Source: Brachybacterium fresconis
GTDB taxonomy: Bacteria; Actinomycetota; Actinomycetes; Actinomycetales; Dermabacteraceae
Assembly: GCF_017876515.1 (NCBI RefSeq)
Contig: NZ_JAGIOC010000001.1
Location: forward strand, 3,720,001-3,784,000
Direction of reading: 5' to 3'
DNA: 64,000 bases
Numbering within the stretch: the first letter of the stretch is position 1; every line of letters begins with the position of its first letter. Positions 44,738-53,048 of this stretch are shown here, piece by piece. A program made the position numbers and the translations under genes. The notes beneath the pieces were generated by a model, which saw nothing but the letters and a program-made list of their open reading frames with translations, was not told the origin of the DNA and ran no database searches.

Positions 44738-45399
44738 GGCGCTGCGCCGACTGCGACGCCGACGTCGAGGGCGACTGGGCCCGCTGCCCGCTGTGCGCGG
44801 GGGCGCTGACAGGGCGGTCCGACGTCGGCCCCCTGCCCGCCGTGCCGCTGCGCTTCTCCCGCCGCCGCCTGCTGCGCGCTCTGGTGCTGACCTCCCTCGG
44901 CGTCGTCCTCGCCTCCTTCGCCGTGCAGCTGCTGATCACCCCGGGGGTGCCGGGCCTGGGCGTGCTGCGCTCGGTGTGGCTGGCGATCGCCGGCCTCTGG
45001 CTGGTGGTGCTGATGGCGGTGCACAAACGGCGCAATCTCGCCAAGTCCACGGTGTACTTCGTGGTGCTGGTCGGCCTGGTCAGCGTGTACTGGGACTACC
45101 TGCTGGGATGGAGCGCCTGGTCGCTGACCTACGCGGTGCCGATCCTGTGCGCCTCCTCGCTGCTCGCGCTGATGATCATCGTGCGCCTGATGCGGATGGA
45201 GGTCGGCGAGCACATCGTCTACAGCGGCCTGGTGGTGCTGCTGGGACTGACCCCGCTGGTGTTCCTCGGACTGCGCTGGGTGACCACGCCGCTGCCGTCG
45301 GCCGTGTGCGGGGCGCTCAGCGTCGCCGCGCTGGTGCTGCTGCAGCTGGCCCGCGGCGCGGAGACCCGCCACGAGCTCGCCAAGCGCCTGCACCTGTAG
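44734..45399 (+). CDS. DUF6320-type zinc-ribbon membrane protein
   Basis: A 221-residue protein. An N-terminal zinc ribbon (CADCDADVEGDWARCPLC) is followed by six or seven helices such as LLRALVLTSLGVVLASFAVQ and VLVGLVSVYWDYLLGWSAW. This matches proteins annotated DUF6320, often encoded beside alcohol-acetyltransferase-like genes. The function is unknown. It is the last gene of the operon. Confidence 0.72.
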   Translation: MRRCADCDADVEGDWARCPLCAGALTGRSDVGPLPAVPLRFSRRRLLRALVLTSLGVVLASFAVQLLITPGVPGLGVLRSVWLAIAGLWLVVLMAVHKRRNLAKSTVYFVVLVGLVSVYWDYLLGWSAWSLTYAVPILCASSLLALMIIVRLMRMEVGEHIVYSGLVVLLGLTPLVFLGLRWVTTPLPSAVCGALSVAALVLLQLARGAETRHELAKRLHL

Positions 45400-45465
45400 C
45401 CCTGCACCGGGTGCCCGCCACCGGGCTCCGGTTCGGTGCATGTGGTCTCCGCCGCTGCGCCGGGG

Positions 45466-45487
45466 CCCCTGCGGCGCGCCGCAGGGG
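45466..45487. terminator. 22-bp GC-rich palindrome after the DUF6320 operon
   Basis: CCCCTGCGGC and GCCGCAGGGG are perfectly complementary and almost adjacent, forming a strong stem 67 bp after the stop codon. There is no T-tract, which is usual in GC-rich actinobacteria. Confidence 0.5.
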
Positions 45488-45588
45488 GCAGCGGCCCTCG
45501 CGTCCTTATGATCGAGAGCGCATCTGTGCATGCGGCCCCGGGGGATCCCGACGGCCCGGCGCATGACGGACCACGGAAGAGAAGGTTG

Positions 45589-47379
45589 ATGGACAGGGAT
45601 CGCACCCGCGACGAGAACCAGGATGCGGACTGGATCTTCGCCAGCGACGACCCGCACACCCTTCCCACGGAGCGTCTGCCCGACCGCGCCGAGTTCGATC
45701 GCTACTCCGCCCCGCTGCTCGCACGGCGCCGCGCCGAGGCCGCCCGACCGCCGGGCCGGCACGAGACCGACGACCTCTCGGGCCTCGATCCCGCGCAGCT
45801 GCGCGGCGGCTCCGAGCCCGACGCGGTCACCGGCGCGATCCCGGCGATCGATCCGGAGGCCGACGACGCGACGTCCGGGTCGGGGGCCGACGGGACCGCC
45901 GACGCGTCCGACGCCGATGCGGCCGGTCCCGCGACCACGGCGCCGCTGCGCACCCCGCGCGATCTCGCCTACGCCCGCTCCGGCACCACCCCCAACGCCG
46001 AGGACGACGATCCGCCGGCCGGTATCAACGGGTTCGTGCTCCCGGACCGCTTCCGAGAGCTCGGCCTCTTCGACGCACTGCGCGACGTGCTCGCGCTGAT
46101 CTGCATGGCCACGGCCATGACCACGACCTTCACGGTCGCCCACAGCGCGCTCGTGGACGGCATCGGCAAGGCCGCGATCGGCGTGGGCCTGGCGGCGCTC
46201 GTCGCCGTGCACCTGCTGCGCTGGATCCCGAAGCAGCCGCCGCTGACCGCGATCCGCGCGGTCCGCGTGCTCGGGTTGGCGCCGGCGCTGCTGGTGGCCG
46301 TCGGTGTGATCATCGACGACGTCGTGCAGTCCCTGCCGGTGCTGTTCGCATCCCTGCCCGAGGGTCCGCCCGTCGGCCTCGGCGTCGGCGTCCCGCTGCT
46401 CCTGCTCGGCGCGCTGATCGGGATGGAGCCGCGCGCCCACGAGGGCTACCTGCCCCGCACCCGCGCTCGACGCATCGCCCGGATCGGCCTGGTCGCCGTC
46501 GGGATCGCGGCCGCCGCCGCGCTGCTGATGGCCCTCGTGATGATGGTCGGGAGGCTGCTGACCACCGGGTGGGGCTACTCGCTGATGACCTTCGCCGACG
46601 CCGTGACCTCCACGCTGCTGCTGGCGGTCGTGCTGCTGTCGGCCCTGCGCCGGGAACGCTCCTGGTTCGTCTTCGCCACCGGCGCCGCCGGCGGCCTGGT
46701 CCTCGCGGCGCTCGCCGACAACACGCTGGAGCTGCAGTTCGCGGCACCGCTGAGCTTCGCCACCGACTTCGTCTACCTGCCCTTCCTGTTCGCCGCCTTC
46801 GGGCTGATGATCTCGCGGTCCTTCGTGCGCACCATGCCGATCTCGTTCCGCCGCACGGACTGGCTGGTCTACACGGTGCGGGCCTTCGAGTTCAGCGCGG
46901 CGATGCACACCGCCGCCGTGCTCTGGCACCTGCTGGCCGCGATCTCCTCGAGCTCCGGGCAGACCCCGGGCGGCCCCGTCCTCCACCTCGTCGACGCCGC
47001 CGTCTGCATCTGCTTCGTCGCCGTCTCCCTGTTCGCCCGCACCTCGCTGCTGTCCCGCCCCGCGGTGATCGCCCGGGCCAACGGCGTCGTCGCCGGGCTG
47101 ATCCTCGTCGTCGTCGGCTTCCTCGACGTGATCGTGAACTCGCTGGCCACCGGCGCCGGAGCCGGCCTGGCCACCGGTGGCACCGCCCTGGTGATCGGCA
47201 TCGCCGCAGCCCTGATGCTGACCGTCCCCGCCCCGGTGCGCGACGAGTTCGGCGCCCCGGACATCGCCCGCATGTTCGCCGACTTCCGCGCGCGCGACGC
47301 CGACAGCGTCTCCCTGCTGTCCCTGGTGCCGGACGTCACCGAGGAGACCGCCCGCAAGAAGACCTTCCCCGGCAGCTGA
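45589..47379 (+). CDS. Large multi-pass membrane protein with acidic N-terminal tail
   Basis: A 596-residue protein I cannot assign to a characterised family. The first 150 residues are acidic and low in complexity (RDENQDADWIFASDDPHTLP first). From about residue 165, roughly eleven hydrophobic helices follow, including VGVPLLLLGALIGM and AAAALLMALVMMVGRLL. The last 45 residues are cytoplasmic and charged. The start is the ATG at 45589 with AGAGAAGG upstream. A -10-like TATGAT lies at 45507-45512. Confidence 0.7.
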   Translation: MDRDRTRDENQDADWIFASDDPHTLPTERLPDRAEFDRYSAPLLARRRAEAARPPGRHETDDLSGLDPAQLRGGSEPDAVTGAIPAIDPEADDATSGSGADGTADASDADAAGPATTAPLRTPRDLAYARSGTTPNAEDDDPPAGINGFVLPDRFRELGLFDALRDVLALICMATAMTTTFTVAHSALVDGIGKAAIGVGLAALVAVHLLRWIPKQPPLTAIRAVRVLGLAPALLVAVGVIIDDVVQSLPVLFASLPEGPPVGLGVGVPLLLLGALIGMEPRAHEGYLPRTRARRIARIGLVAVGIAAAAALLMALVMMVGRLLTTGWGYSLMTFADAVTSTLLLAVVLLSALRRERSWFVFATGAAGGLVLAALADNTLELQFAAPLSFATDFVYLPFLFAAFGLMISRSFVRTMPISFRRTDWLVYTVRAFEFSAAMHTAAVLWHLLAAISSSSGQTPGGPVLHLVDAAVCICFVAVSLFARTSLLSRPAVIARANGVVAGLILVVVGFLDVIVNSLATGAGAGLATGGTALVIGIAAALMLTVPAPVRDEFGAPDIARMFADFRARDADSVSLLSLVPDVTEETARKKTFPGS

Positions 47380-47382
47380 CCC

Positions 47383-47419
47383 ATCGGCCGCCCGATCCCT
47401 CCGGCCGCCCGCGGCCGAT
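47383..47419. promoter_or_regulatory. Inverted repeat ATCGGCCG...CGGCCGAT before the permease
   Basis: Eight-base perfect arms (47383-47390 and 47412-47419) around a 21-base loop occupy most of the 64-bp gap between membrane protein and permease. It may be a terminator of the former or a leader hairpin of the latter. Confidence 0.35.
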
Positions 47420-47443
47420 CCTCCTCACCCCCTTGGGAGAGCC

Positions 47444-48754
47444 ATTTTCCGCTGGAGCCTGCACGGCGACGGCCGCACCATCGCCGCCGACGAGATCGTC
47501 CTGCCCGAGGAGCGCCTGGCCTGGCCGCTGACCATCGGCATCGGCGCCCAGCACGTGATCGCCATGTTCGGCGCCACCTTCCTGGTGCCGCTGCTGACCG
47601 GCTTCCCACCCTCGACCACCCTGCTGTTCTCCGGCATCGGCACGCTGCTGTTCCTGGTCATCACCGCGAACAAGGTGCCCAGCTACCTCGGCTCCTCCTT
47701 CGCCTTCATCGCCCCCATCACCGCCTCCACCCAGGCGGACTCGATGGGGGCCGCGCTCGGCGGGGTGATGGTCACCGGGCTGCTGCTGGCCGCCTTGGGG
47801 CTGATCGTCTCCCGGGTGGGGACCCGCTGGATCTCCGTGCTCATGCCCCCGGTGGTGATGGGCTCGATCGTCGCCCTGATCGGTTTCAACCTCGCCCCCA
47901 CGGCGTACGAGAACTTCCAGCAGTCCGCCGTCACCGCGACGGTGACGCTGCTGGCCGTGGTGCTGTGCACCGCGCTGTTCAAGGGGATGCTGGGTCGCGT
48001 CTCCGTGCTGCTGGGGGTGCTGATCGGCTACGGCGTGGCCGTCGCGCGGGGAGAGGTCGATTTCGCGCCGGTCGCCGACGCCGCCTGGATCGGGCTGCCC
48101 GAGTTCCATCACCCCACCTTCGACCCGGGCCTGGTGGTGATGTTCCTGCCGGTGGTGCTGGTGCTGCTGGCCGAGAACGTCGGCCACGTGACCAGCGTCG
48201 GGCTGATGACCAACCGGAACCTCGACCACATGGTGGGGCGCACCCTGGCCTCCGACGGCCTGGCCACCGCGCTCTCTGCCGGCTTCGGCGGCTCGCCGAC
48301 CACCACCTACGGCGAGAACATCGGCGTCATGAGCGCCACCCGCGTCTACTCCACTGCCGCCTACTGGGTGGCCGGCATCGTCGCCATCCTGCTGTCGCTG
48401 TCCCCGAAGGTCGGTGCCCTGATCTTCACCATCCCGCCGGGTGTCCTCGGCGGCGTGACCTTCGTGCTGTACGGCCTGATCGGCATCGTCGGCGTGCGCA
48501 TGTGGGTCGACGGCAGGGTCGACTTCTCCCGCCCCAAGAACCAGTTCACCGCGGGCGTCGCCCTGGTCGTCGGGATCGCGAACGTCACCTGGACCTTCGG
48601 CGGCATCGAGCTCACCGGCATCGCGCTGGGCACGATCGCCGCCATGCTGATCTACCACGTCATGGACAAGCTCGGCCACGCCACCGGCACCGAGGTCCAG
48701 GCCGCCGAGCCGGCCGAGGTCGTCGCGAGCGAGGGCAGCCGGCCGCGGGAGTGA
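47444..48754 (+). CDS. NCS2 uracil/xanthine permease, probable ATT start
   Basis: A protein of about 436 residues. TIGIGAQHVIAMFGATFLVP and GENIGVMSATRVYS are strong marks of uracil/xanthine NCS2 permeases, with about 12-14 helices. The conserved N-terminus of this family (W-x-LHGDG, then PEERLAWP) is encoded from 47450 on, but the frame has no ATG, GTG or TTG between the previous stop and 47555. ATT at 47444, three bases after GGGAGA, is the best candidate; a GTG start at 47555 would remove the conserved 37 residues. Confidence 0.85.
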   Translation: MFRWSLHGDGRTIAADEIVLPEERLAWPLTIGIGAQHVIAMFGATFLVPLLTGFPPSTTLLFSGIGTLLFLVITANKVPSYLGSSFAFIAPITASTQADSMGAALGGVMVTGLLLAALGLIVSRVGTRWISVLMPPVVMGSIVALIGFNLAPTAYENFQQSAVTATVTLLAVVLCTALFKGMLGRVSVLLGVLIGYGVAVARGEVDFAPVADAAWIGLPEFHHPTFDPGLVVMFLPVVLVLLAENVGHVTSVGLMTNRNLDHMVGRTLASDGLATALSAGFGGSPTTTYGENIGVMSATRVYSTAAYWVAGIVAILLSLSPKVGALIFTIPPGVLGGVTFVLYGLIGIVGVRMWVDGRVDFSRPKNQFTAGVALVVGIANVTWTFGGIELTGIALGTIAAMLIYHVMDKLGHATGTEVQAAEPAEVVASEGSRPRE

Positions 48755-48782
48755 ACCGGGGCGACGGCGCCGCCGTGCACGT

Positions 48783-49757
48783 CTACACGGTCTGAGGCAT
48801 GACGGTGATCCGGGGGTTCGGCATCCCGGTCGAGGCGGGAGCCTTGCCCAGGGGCAGGTGGATCCCGGCGATCATGCAGCGCACGGAGCCGCCGGCCGCC
48901 TCGATCGTCGGCACCGCGGCGGTGAGGATCCGGCAGCAGCGCTCGATTCGTCGACGCTGGGCAGGGGAGAGGTTCCCGGCCGCCCGCGCGGACATCACCA
49001 GGGCCGGCCCGTCGCGGCCGGAGACCTCGAGGCAGTTGCCGAGGAAGCCCTGCACCTGGCTCTCGGAGATCTCCACGACGTCCCGGCCGCTGCCGTGCAG
49101 CGATCCCAGCACGCGCGCGCGCCGACCGGGGTCCCGGATCATCCCGCTGCCGACGATCGCGACGTCGGTCCCCACGCTCATCAGCACGTTCGTGTGATAG
49201 ACGGGCATTCCGTCCCGGTCTGCGGCGTCCATCAGCAGCGGGCTGTACCCCAGCTCGGCGCACGCCAGGGCGAACAGCTCCGGGTCCAGCCGCTGGGACC
49301 GGCAGGCGTAGGCGATCCGCCCGACGTGGTCCAGCACCATCGCCCCGGTCCCCTCGAGGAAGCGGGCCCGGTCCTCGTACCCCGACAGGTCCAGGACGCG
49401 GCGCACCGAGAAGTGCGCGCGCAGGTGCGCGACGACATCGACGCGACGCTCCGCCCGACGGTTCGGCGCGCACATCGGGTACAGCACGACGGTGCCGTCC
49501 TCGTGCGTGGACAGCCAGTTGTTGGGGAACACGCTGTCGGGGGTCGTGGTCCCCTCGTCCTCGAAGACGCTGACCTCGACCCCGGCGTCCACGAGCACCT
49601 CGGCGAGGCCGTCGACCTCCGCGCGAGCACGGCGGGCGATCTCGCCGCTCGGGGCGGTGACGTCGTGCTGGAAGGCGTTGTCGGCCGCGGTCAGCGGGTT
49701 CGGATGGAAGCGGTGGGGACGGACGAGGACGACGTGTGCCGGCGCCTGCCCGGCCAT
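48783..49757 (-). CDS. ctlX: Citrulline hydrolase CtlX-like (DDAH/amidinotransferase fold)
   Basis: A 324-residue member of the guanidine-group-modifying family. VVLVRPHRFHPNPLTAADNA and PDSVFPNNWLSTHEDG at the N-terminus are typical of CtlX. The catalytic His is in PVYHTNVLM and the nucleophilic Cys294 in GSVRCMIAGIHLP. CtlX-type enzymes release ornithine from citrulline. The ATG is two bases after the stop of ocd, so the two are translated together and the product ornithine is the substrate of the partner enzyme. Confidence 0.85.
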   Translation of the reverse strand: MAGQAPAHVVLVRPHRFHPNPLTAADNAFQHDVTAPSGEIARRARAEVDGLAEVLVDAGVEVSVFEDEGTTTPDSVFPNNWLSTHEDGTVVLYPMCAPNRRAERRVDVVAHLRAHFSVRRVLDLSGYEDRARFLEGTGAMVLDHVGRIAYACRSQRLDPELFALACAELGYSPLLMDAADRDGMPVYHTNVLMSVGTDVAIVGSGMIRDPGRRARVLGSLHGSGRDVVEISESQVQGFLGNCLEVSGRDGPALVMSARAAGNLSPAQRRRIERCCRILTAAVPTIEAAGGSVRCMIAGIHLPLGKAPASTGMPNPRITVMPQTV

Positions 49758-49759
49758 CG

Positions 49760-50788
49760 TCAGCTCACCGGGGCGAGGACGTCCACCAGGGAGAAGAGGT
49801 CCTTGGGGTCGTCGGGGTCCGCCACCAGGTCCACCGCGGACTGCATGTCGGTGCCGGCGGTCGCGTCCCGCGCGCAGCGCAGCGCGGAGAAGTCGGCGAT
49901 CGCGAAGCCGACGGAGTCGAAGACGGTGATGTCCCCGGCGGCCGTGCGGCCGGTCGCGGTGCCGGTGAGGACCCGCCACAGCTCGGTGACCGGGAAGTCG
50001 GGGTCCATCTGCTGGATCTCGCCCTCGATACGGGTCTGCGGCGTGAACTCGACGAACACCTGCGCCTGCTCGAGGATCGCCGCGTCGAGCTCCGTCTTGC
50101 CGGGGCAGTCGCCGCCGATGGCGTTGATATGCACGCCCGGGGGCACCTGGGCGGCCTTCAGGACGGTGCTGCGCGCCTTGTCCGCGGTGCAGGTGGTGAT
50201 GATGTCGGCGCCGCGAACCGCATCGTCCACGGAGGTCGCGGCGCGGACCCGGAAGCCGAGCGGTTCGAGGTTCCGCTGCACCTTCGCGATCGCGGCGGGA
50301 TCGATGTCGAAGACCCGCAGGTCCTCGATGCCGAGCACCCCGCGGAAGGCCAGGGCCTGGAACTCGGACTGCGAGCCGGCGCCGATCAGCGCGAGGGTGC
50401 GCGAGTCGGGACGGGCCAGGGCCTTCGCCGCCAGGGCCGACGTCGCCGCGGTGCGCAGCGCGGTCAGCAGCGTCATCTCCGCGAGGAAGGTGGGGTAGCC
50501 GTTGTCCACGTCGGCCAGCACCCCGAAGGCGGTGACGGTCTGGAAGCCGCGGGCGGGGTTGGAGGGGTGGCCGTTGACGTACTTGAAGGAGTAGGTCTCC
50601 CCGTCGGAGGTCGGCATCAGCTCGATCACGCCCAGCGGCGTGTGGCTGGCGATCCGCGGGGTCTTGTCGAAGCGTTCCCAGCGGCGGAAGTCCGCCTCGA
50701 GGTACTCGGTCATGCTCGTGAGGATCTTCTCTGCGCCGTCGCGCCGGATCCATCGGGACATGTTCGCGACATCGAGCAGCTGCGTCAT
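49760..50788 (-). CDS. ocd: Ornithine cyclodeaminase
   Basis: A 342-residue enzyme of the ornithine cyclodeaminase/mu-crystallin family. SFKYVNGHPSNPARGFQTVT, the NAD motif ALIGAGSQSEFQALAF and INAIGGDCPGKTELD are characteristic. It converts ornithine to proline and ammonia with bound NAD. AGGAGG lies at a correct distance before the ATG. First gene of the ocd-ctlX operon, divergent from the AsnC regulator. Confidence 0.93.
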   Translation of the reverse strand: MTQLLDVANMSRWIRRDGAEKILTSMTEYLEADFRRWERFDKTPRIASHTPLGVIELMPTSDGETYSFKYVNGHPSNPARGFQTVTAFGVLADVDNGYPTFLAEMTLLTALRTAATSALAAKALARPDSRTLALIGAGSQSEFQALAFRGVLGIEDLRVFDIDPAAIAKVQRNLEPLGFRVRAATSVDDAVRGADIITTCTADKARSTVLKAAQVPPGVHINAIGGDCPGKTELDAAILEQAQVFVEFTPQTRIEGEIQQMDPDFPVTELWRVLTGTATGRTAAGDITVFDSVGFAIADFSALRCARDATAGTDMQSAVDLVADPDDPKDLFSLVDVLAPVS

Positions 50789-50893
50789 CGCTGTGCCTCC
50801 TGGGTGCGGGGCCGGCCGCGGGATGCACCGGCGCTGGTGCTCTCAGCGTAGATTTCGCAGATGGCAGGCGGTAGAGCCAGATCGCGGAAGATG

Positions 50894-50910
50894 TGCGCAT
50901 CGGCTGCGCA
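50894..50910. promoter_or_regulatory. Two TGCGCA palindromes one helical turn apart
   Basis: TGCGCA at 50894-50899 and 50905-50910 are 11 bp apart centre to centre, in the divergent gap between ocd and the AsnC gene. Phased short palindromes suit Lrp/AsnC octamers. Confidence 0.4.
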
Positions 50911-50927
50911 GAATGTCATCGTCGATC

Positions 50928-50933
50928 TATCGT
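50928..50933 (+). promoter_or_regulatory. -10 element TATCGT, leaderless start of the AsnC gene
   Basis: TATCGT lies seven bases before the ATG at 50941. Confidence 0.55.
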
Positions 50934-50940
50934 TGTGTGC

Positions 50941-51372
50941 ATGGAGCGCATCTCGGATCTCGACGAACGACTGCTGGCGGCGCTGCGCAAGGACGGCCGT
51001 GCCCCGATCGCGACCCTCGCCACGCAGCTCGGGGTCTCCCGGGCGACGATCTCCAACCGGCTCGACAAGCTCACCGCCGCGGGCGTGATCGTCGGCTTCA
51101 CGGTGCGGGTGCGGGACTATGCCGAGACCGCCACCGTGCGGGCCACCTCGTTCATCGAGGTCGAGGGGCGCAGCACCGATCGGGTGATCACCCATCTGCG
51201 CGGCTTCCCGGAGATCCAGGCCCTGCACACCACCAACGGCGGCTGGGACCTGGTCGCCGAGATCGCCTGCCCGGATCTGCCCGCCTTCGACGACGTGCTG
51301 CGCCGCATCCGTTCGATCGACGGGGTCGTCAACAGCGAGACCAGCCTGCTGCTCAGCTCCGTGCTGCGGTGA
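50941..51372 (+). CDS. Lrp/AsnC family transcriptional regulator
   Basis: A 143-residue regulator. The helix-turn-helix is RAPIATLATQLGVSRATISN (residues 19-38) and the RAM effector domain starts at TSFIEVEGRS and ends GVVNSETSLLLSSVL. Position opposite ocd-ctlX suggests that it responds to ornithine, citrulline or proline and controls that operon. ATG 50941 is chosen by the domain start and by the TATCGT element; 16 upstream codons are rejected. Confidence 0.92.
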   Translation: MERISDLDERLLAALRKDGRAPIATLATQLGVSRATISNRLDKLTAAGVIVGFTVRVRDYAETATVRATSFIEVEGRSTDRVITHLRGFPEIQALHTTNGGWDLVAEIACPDLPAFDDVLRRIRSIDGVVNSETSLLLSSVLR

Positions 51373-51387
51373 CCCGCTGGAGCGGGT

Positions 51388-52164
51388 TCAGGGTGCCAGG
51401 ATCCCGGGCGCCGTGGCGACGGTGCCGAGCACGGTGATCGCGGCATAGACGGTCAGCGCCGTGCACAGCAGCCACTCCCGGGCGCTGCCCGCATCTCCGA
51501 GCAGCGGCAGGGCGATGTCCCCGCTGCGCTGCCAGAGGCCCGAGGCGAGGTGCTTCGGCGGCTTCACCGTCAGCGGCCAGGTGGGGAAAGGGATCCCGTC
51601 GGTGGTGAGCAGATCGCCGACGAGATGGGTCAGCGCACCGACGGCGACAGCGACCGGGAGCCAGAACGAGGTATCCGGGGCGATGACGGCGACCAGCAGA
51701 CCCGCAGCGAGGCCCACCGCCCAGGGCAGCCACCGTCCCTCGACCACCTTCAGGGCCCGGGTGCCGAGCGCGCACATCGCGGCGACCAGCAGTGCGGCGC
51801 CGGCCTGGATCTCGCCCAGGACGGGCAGATCGACCTGCCAGTCGAGCCGATTGATGGCCACCGCCAGGGCGGTGAAGATCGCGACCGCCAGGAGCGTGTG
51901 CGTCGCCCCGCGATGCCCGGCCGCGGAGCTGACAGCCCGGGTGAGTGCCTTGGTGAGTCCGCCGCCGGAGCGGGAGATCGTCCCGCTGGGATGGTCGATG
52001 TCCGGCAGCAGCGCAGCGCCGGTGGCGACGACGGCTCCGGCGATCACCTGCGAGGGACCGAGCCCCCACAAGTCGAAGCCGGTGACGCGCCCCAGCACCG
52101 GGGCGGAGCCCGCCAGCGCCATCCAGGCGGCCGTGCCGCTGATCGCATGGTGTCCGCCCATCAT
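51388..52164 (-). CDS. YdjM-like membrane-bound metal-dependent hydrolase
   Basis: A 258-residue membrane protein. The histidine-rich motifs GGHHAISG, LLPDIDHPSG, GHRGATHTLL and THLVGDLLTTDGIPFP match the YdjM/LexA-regulated membrane hydrolase family (DUF457). About six helices are present. The substrate is unknown. GAGGAGG lies nine bases before two adjacent ATG codons. I see no LexA box. Confidence 0.82.
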   Translation of the reverse strand: MMGGHHAISGTAAWMALAGSAPVLGRVTGFDLWGLGPSQVIAGAVVATGAALLPDIDHPSGTISRSGGGLTKALTRAVSSAAGHRGATHTLLAVAIFTALAVAINRLDWQVDLPVLGEIQAGAALLVAAMCALGTRALKVVEGRWLPWAVGLAAGLLVAVIAPDTSFWLPVAVAVGALTHLVGDLLTTDGIPFPTWPLTVKPPKHLASGLWQRSGDIALPLLGDAGSAREWLLCTALTVYAAITVLGTVATAPGILAP

Positions 52165-52340
52165 GGGCACCGGCCTCCTCGGAGCTGGTCGACGTGGCCT
52201 CACCAGGGGAAGGGTGCGGACGGAGCCGCTGGTGGGACGTCGTGCGTCACCGGGGGAGGAGGGCCGTGGGGAAGGCTATCGGTGGGTCATGACAGGCGAT
52301 GCGAGGCAACGTCGACCATCCTTCGCGCCATCCGGGTCCT

Positions 52341-53048
52341 CTACCGTTCCGGCGGCTGATCTCGGAGGAAGGCGATGACCGCCAAGACACGTCGGTTCCC
52401 GTCCAGCTCCGAGATGCCGAGCCTGTCGAACACCGCGCTGACATGTTTGACCACCGCGCCTCGAGAGAGGTGGAGTCGTTCGGAGATCTGCTCGTTCGTC
52501 TCTCCCCTGGAGACCAGCTCGAGCACCTCGAGCTCTCGGCTGCTGAGCATCTCGAGCGCGCTGGTCTCTCGGCTCATCAGCGCGTTGACCACGAGAGGAT
52601 CGACGACGACTCCGCCTCCGTGCACGACCTCCAGCGCCTCGAGGAAGTCATGGACCTTCGAGACCCGATCCTTGAGGAGATATCCCAGACCCGCGGTAGC
52701 GACGGAGACCGCGGTCGTGGTCCTGGTCGACGCGCTGTCCCTGGCGATTCCCAGCAACGCACTCGCATACCTCTGCTCGACGTACTGGGACAGCACGATG
52801 ATCGGCATCGTCGGATGCTCCTGACGAATCAGCAGTGCAGCCCGCAGCCCGTCGTCCCCGTGGCCCGGCGGCATCCGAACGTCGGTGACCACCAGGTCCA
52901 CCGCGCCTGCAGGGATTCTCGCCGCGGCTTCGGCGGCGAGCTCGGTCGCGGTGGCGACCGCGGCGACGACGTCGTGTCCGGCTCTCTCCAGGAGCGCAAC
53001 CAGCCCGTCGCGCAGCAGGGCAGCGTCCTCTGCAAGCAGGATCCTCAC
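52341..53048 (-). CDS. NarL/LuxR-family response regulator with receiver insert
   Basis: A 235-residue regulator. Phosphoacceptor Asp56 (VVTDVRMP) and Lys127 (YLLKDRV) are present; the LuxR domain is LSSRELEVLELVSRGETNEQ followed by ISERLHLSRGAVVKHVS. Before the lysine strand an insert of about 16 residues (ARDSASTRTTTAVSVA) interrupts the receiver. GTG 53048 overlaps the kinase stop (GTGA) and has AGGAGG six bases upstream. It probably controls the divergent MacB-type ABC operon. Confidence 0.92.
   Translation of the reverse strand: MRILLAEDAALLRDGLVALLERAGHDVVAAVATATELAAEAAARIPAGAVDLVVTDVRMPPGHGDDGLRAALLIRQEHPTMPIIVLSQYVEQRYASALLGIARDSASTRTTTAVSVATAGLGYLLKDRVSKVHDFLEALEVVHGGGVVVDPLVVNALMSRETSALEMLSSRELEVLELVSRGETNEQISERLHLSRGAVVKHVSAVFDRLGISELDGNRRVLAVIAFLRDQPPER

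Noticed and set aside
45507..45534. Leaderless start for the large membrane protein at a GTG near 45525
   Set aside because: TATGAT is present but the GTG is 12 bases away and out of the usual spacing; the ATG at 45589 with AGAGAAGG fits better.
44260..46986. 908-codon minus-strand frame
   Set aside because: It covers three plus-strand genes linked by overlaps and membrane helices; the antisense product has no recognisable domain.
47380..47443. Purine riboswitch upstream of the NCS2 permease
   Set aside because: The gap is only 64 bp and shows a single inverted repeat, without the three-helix junction or conserved core of purine or xanthine riboswitches.
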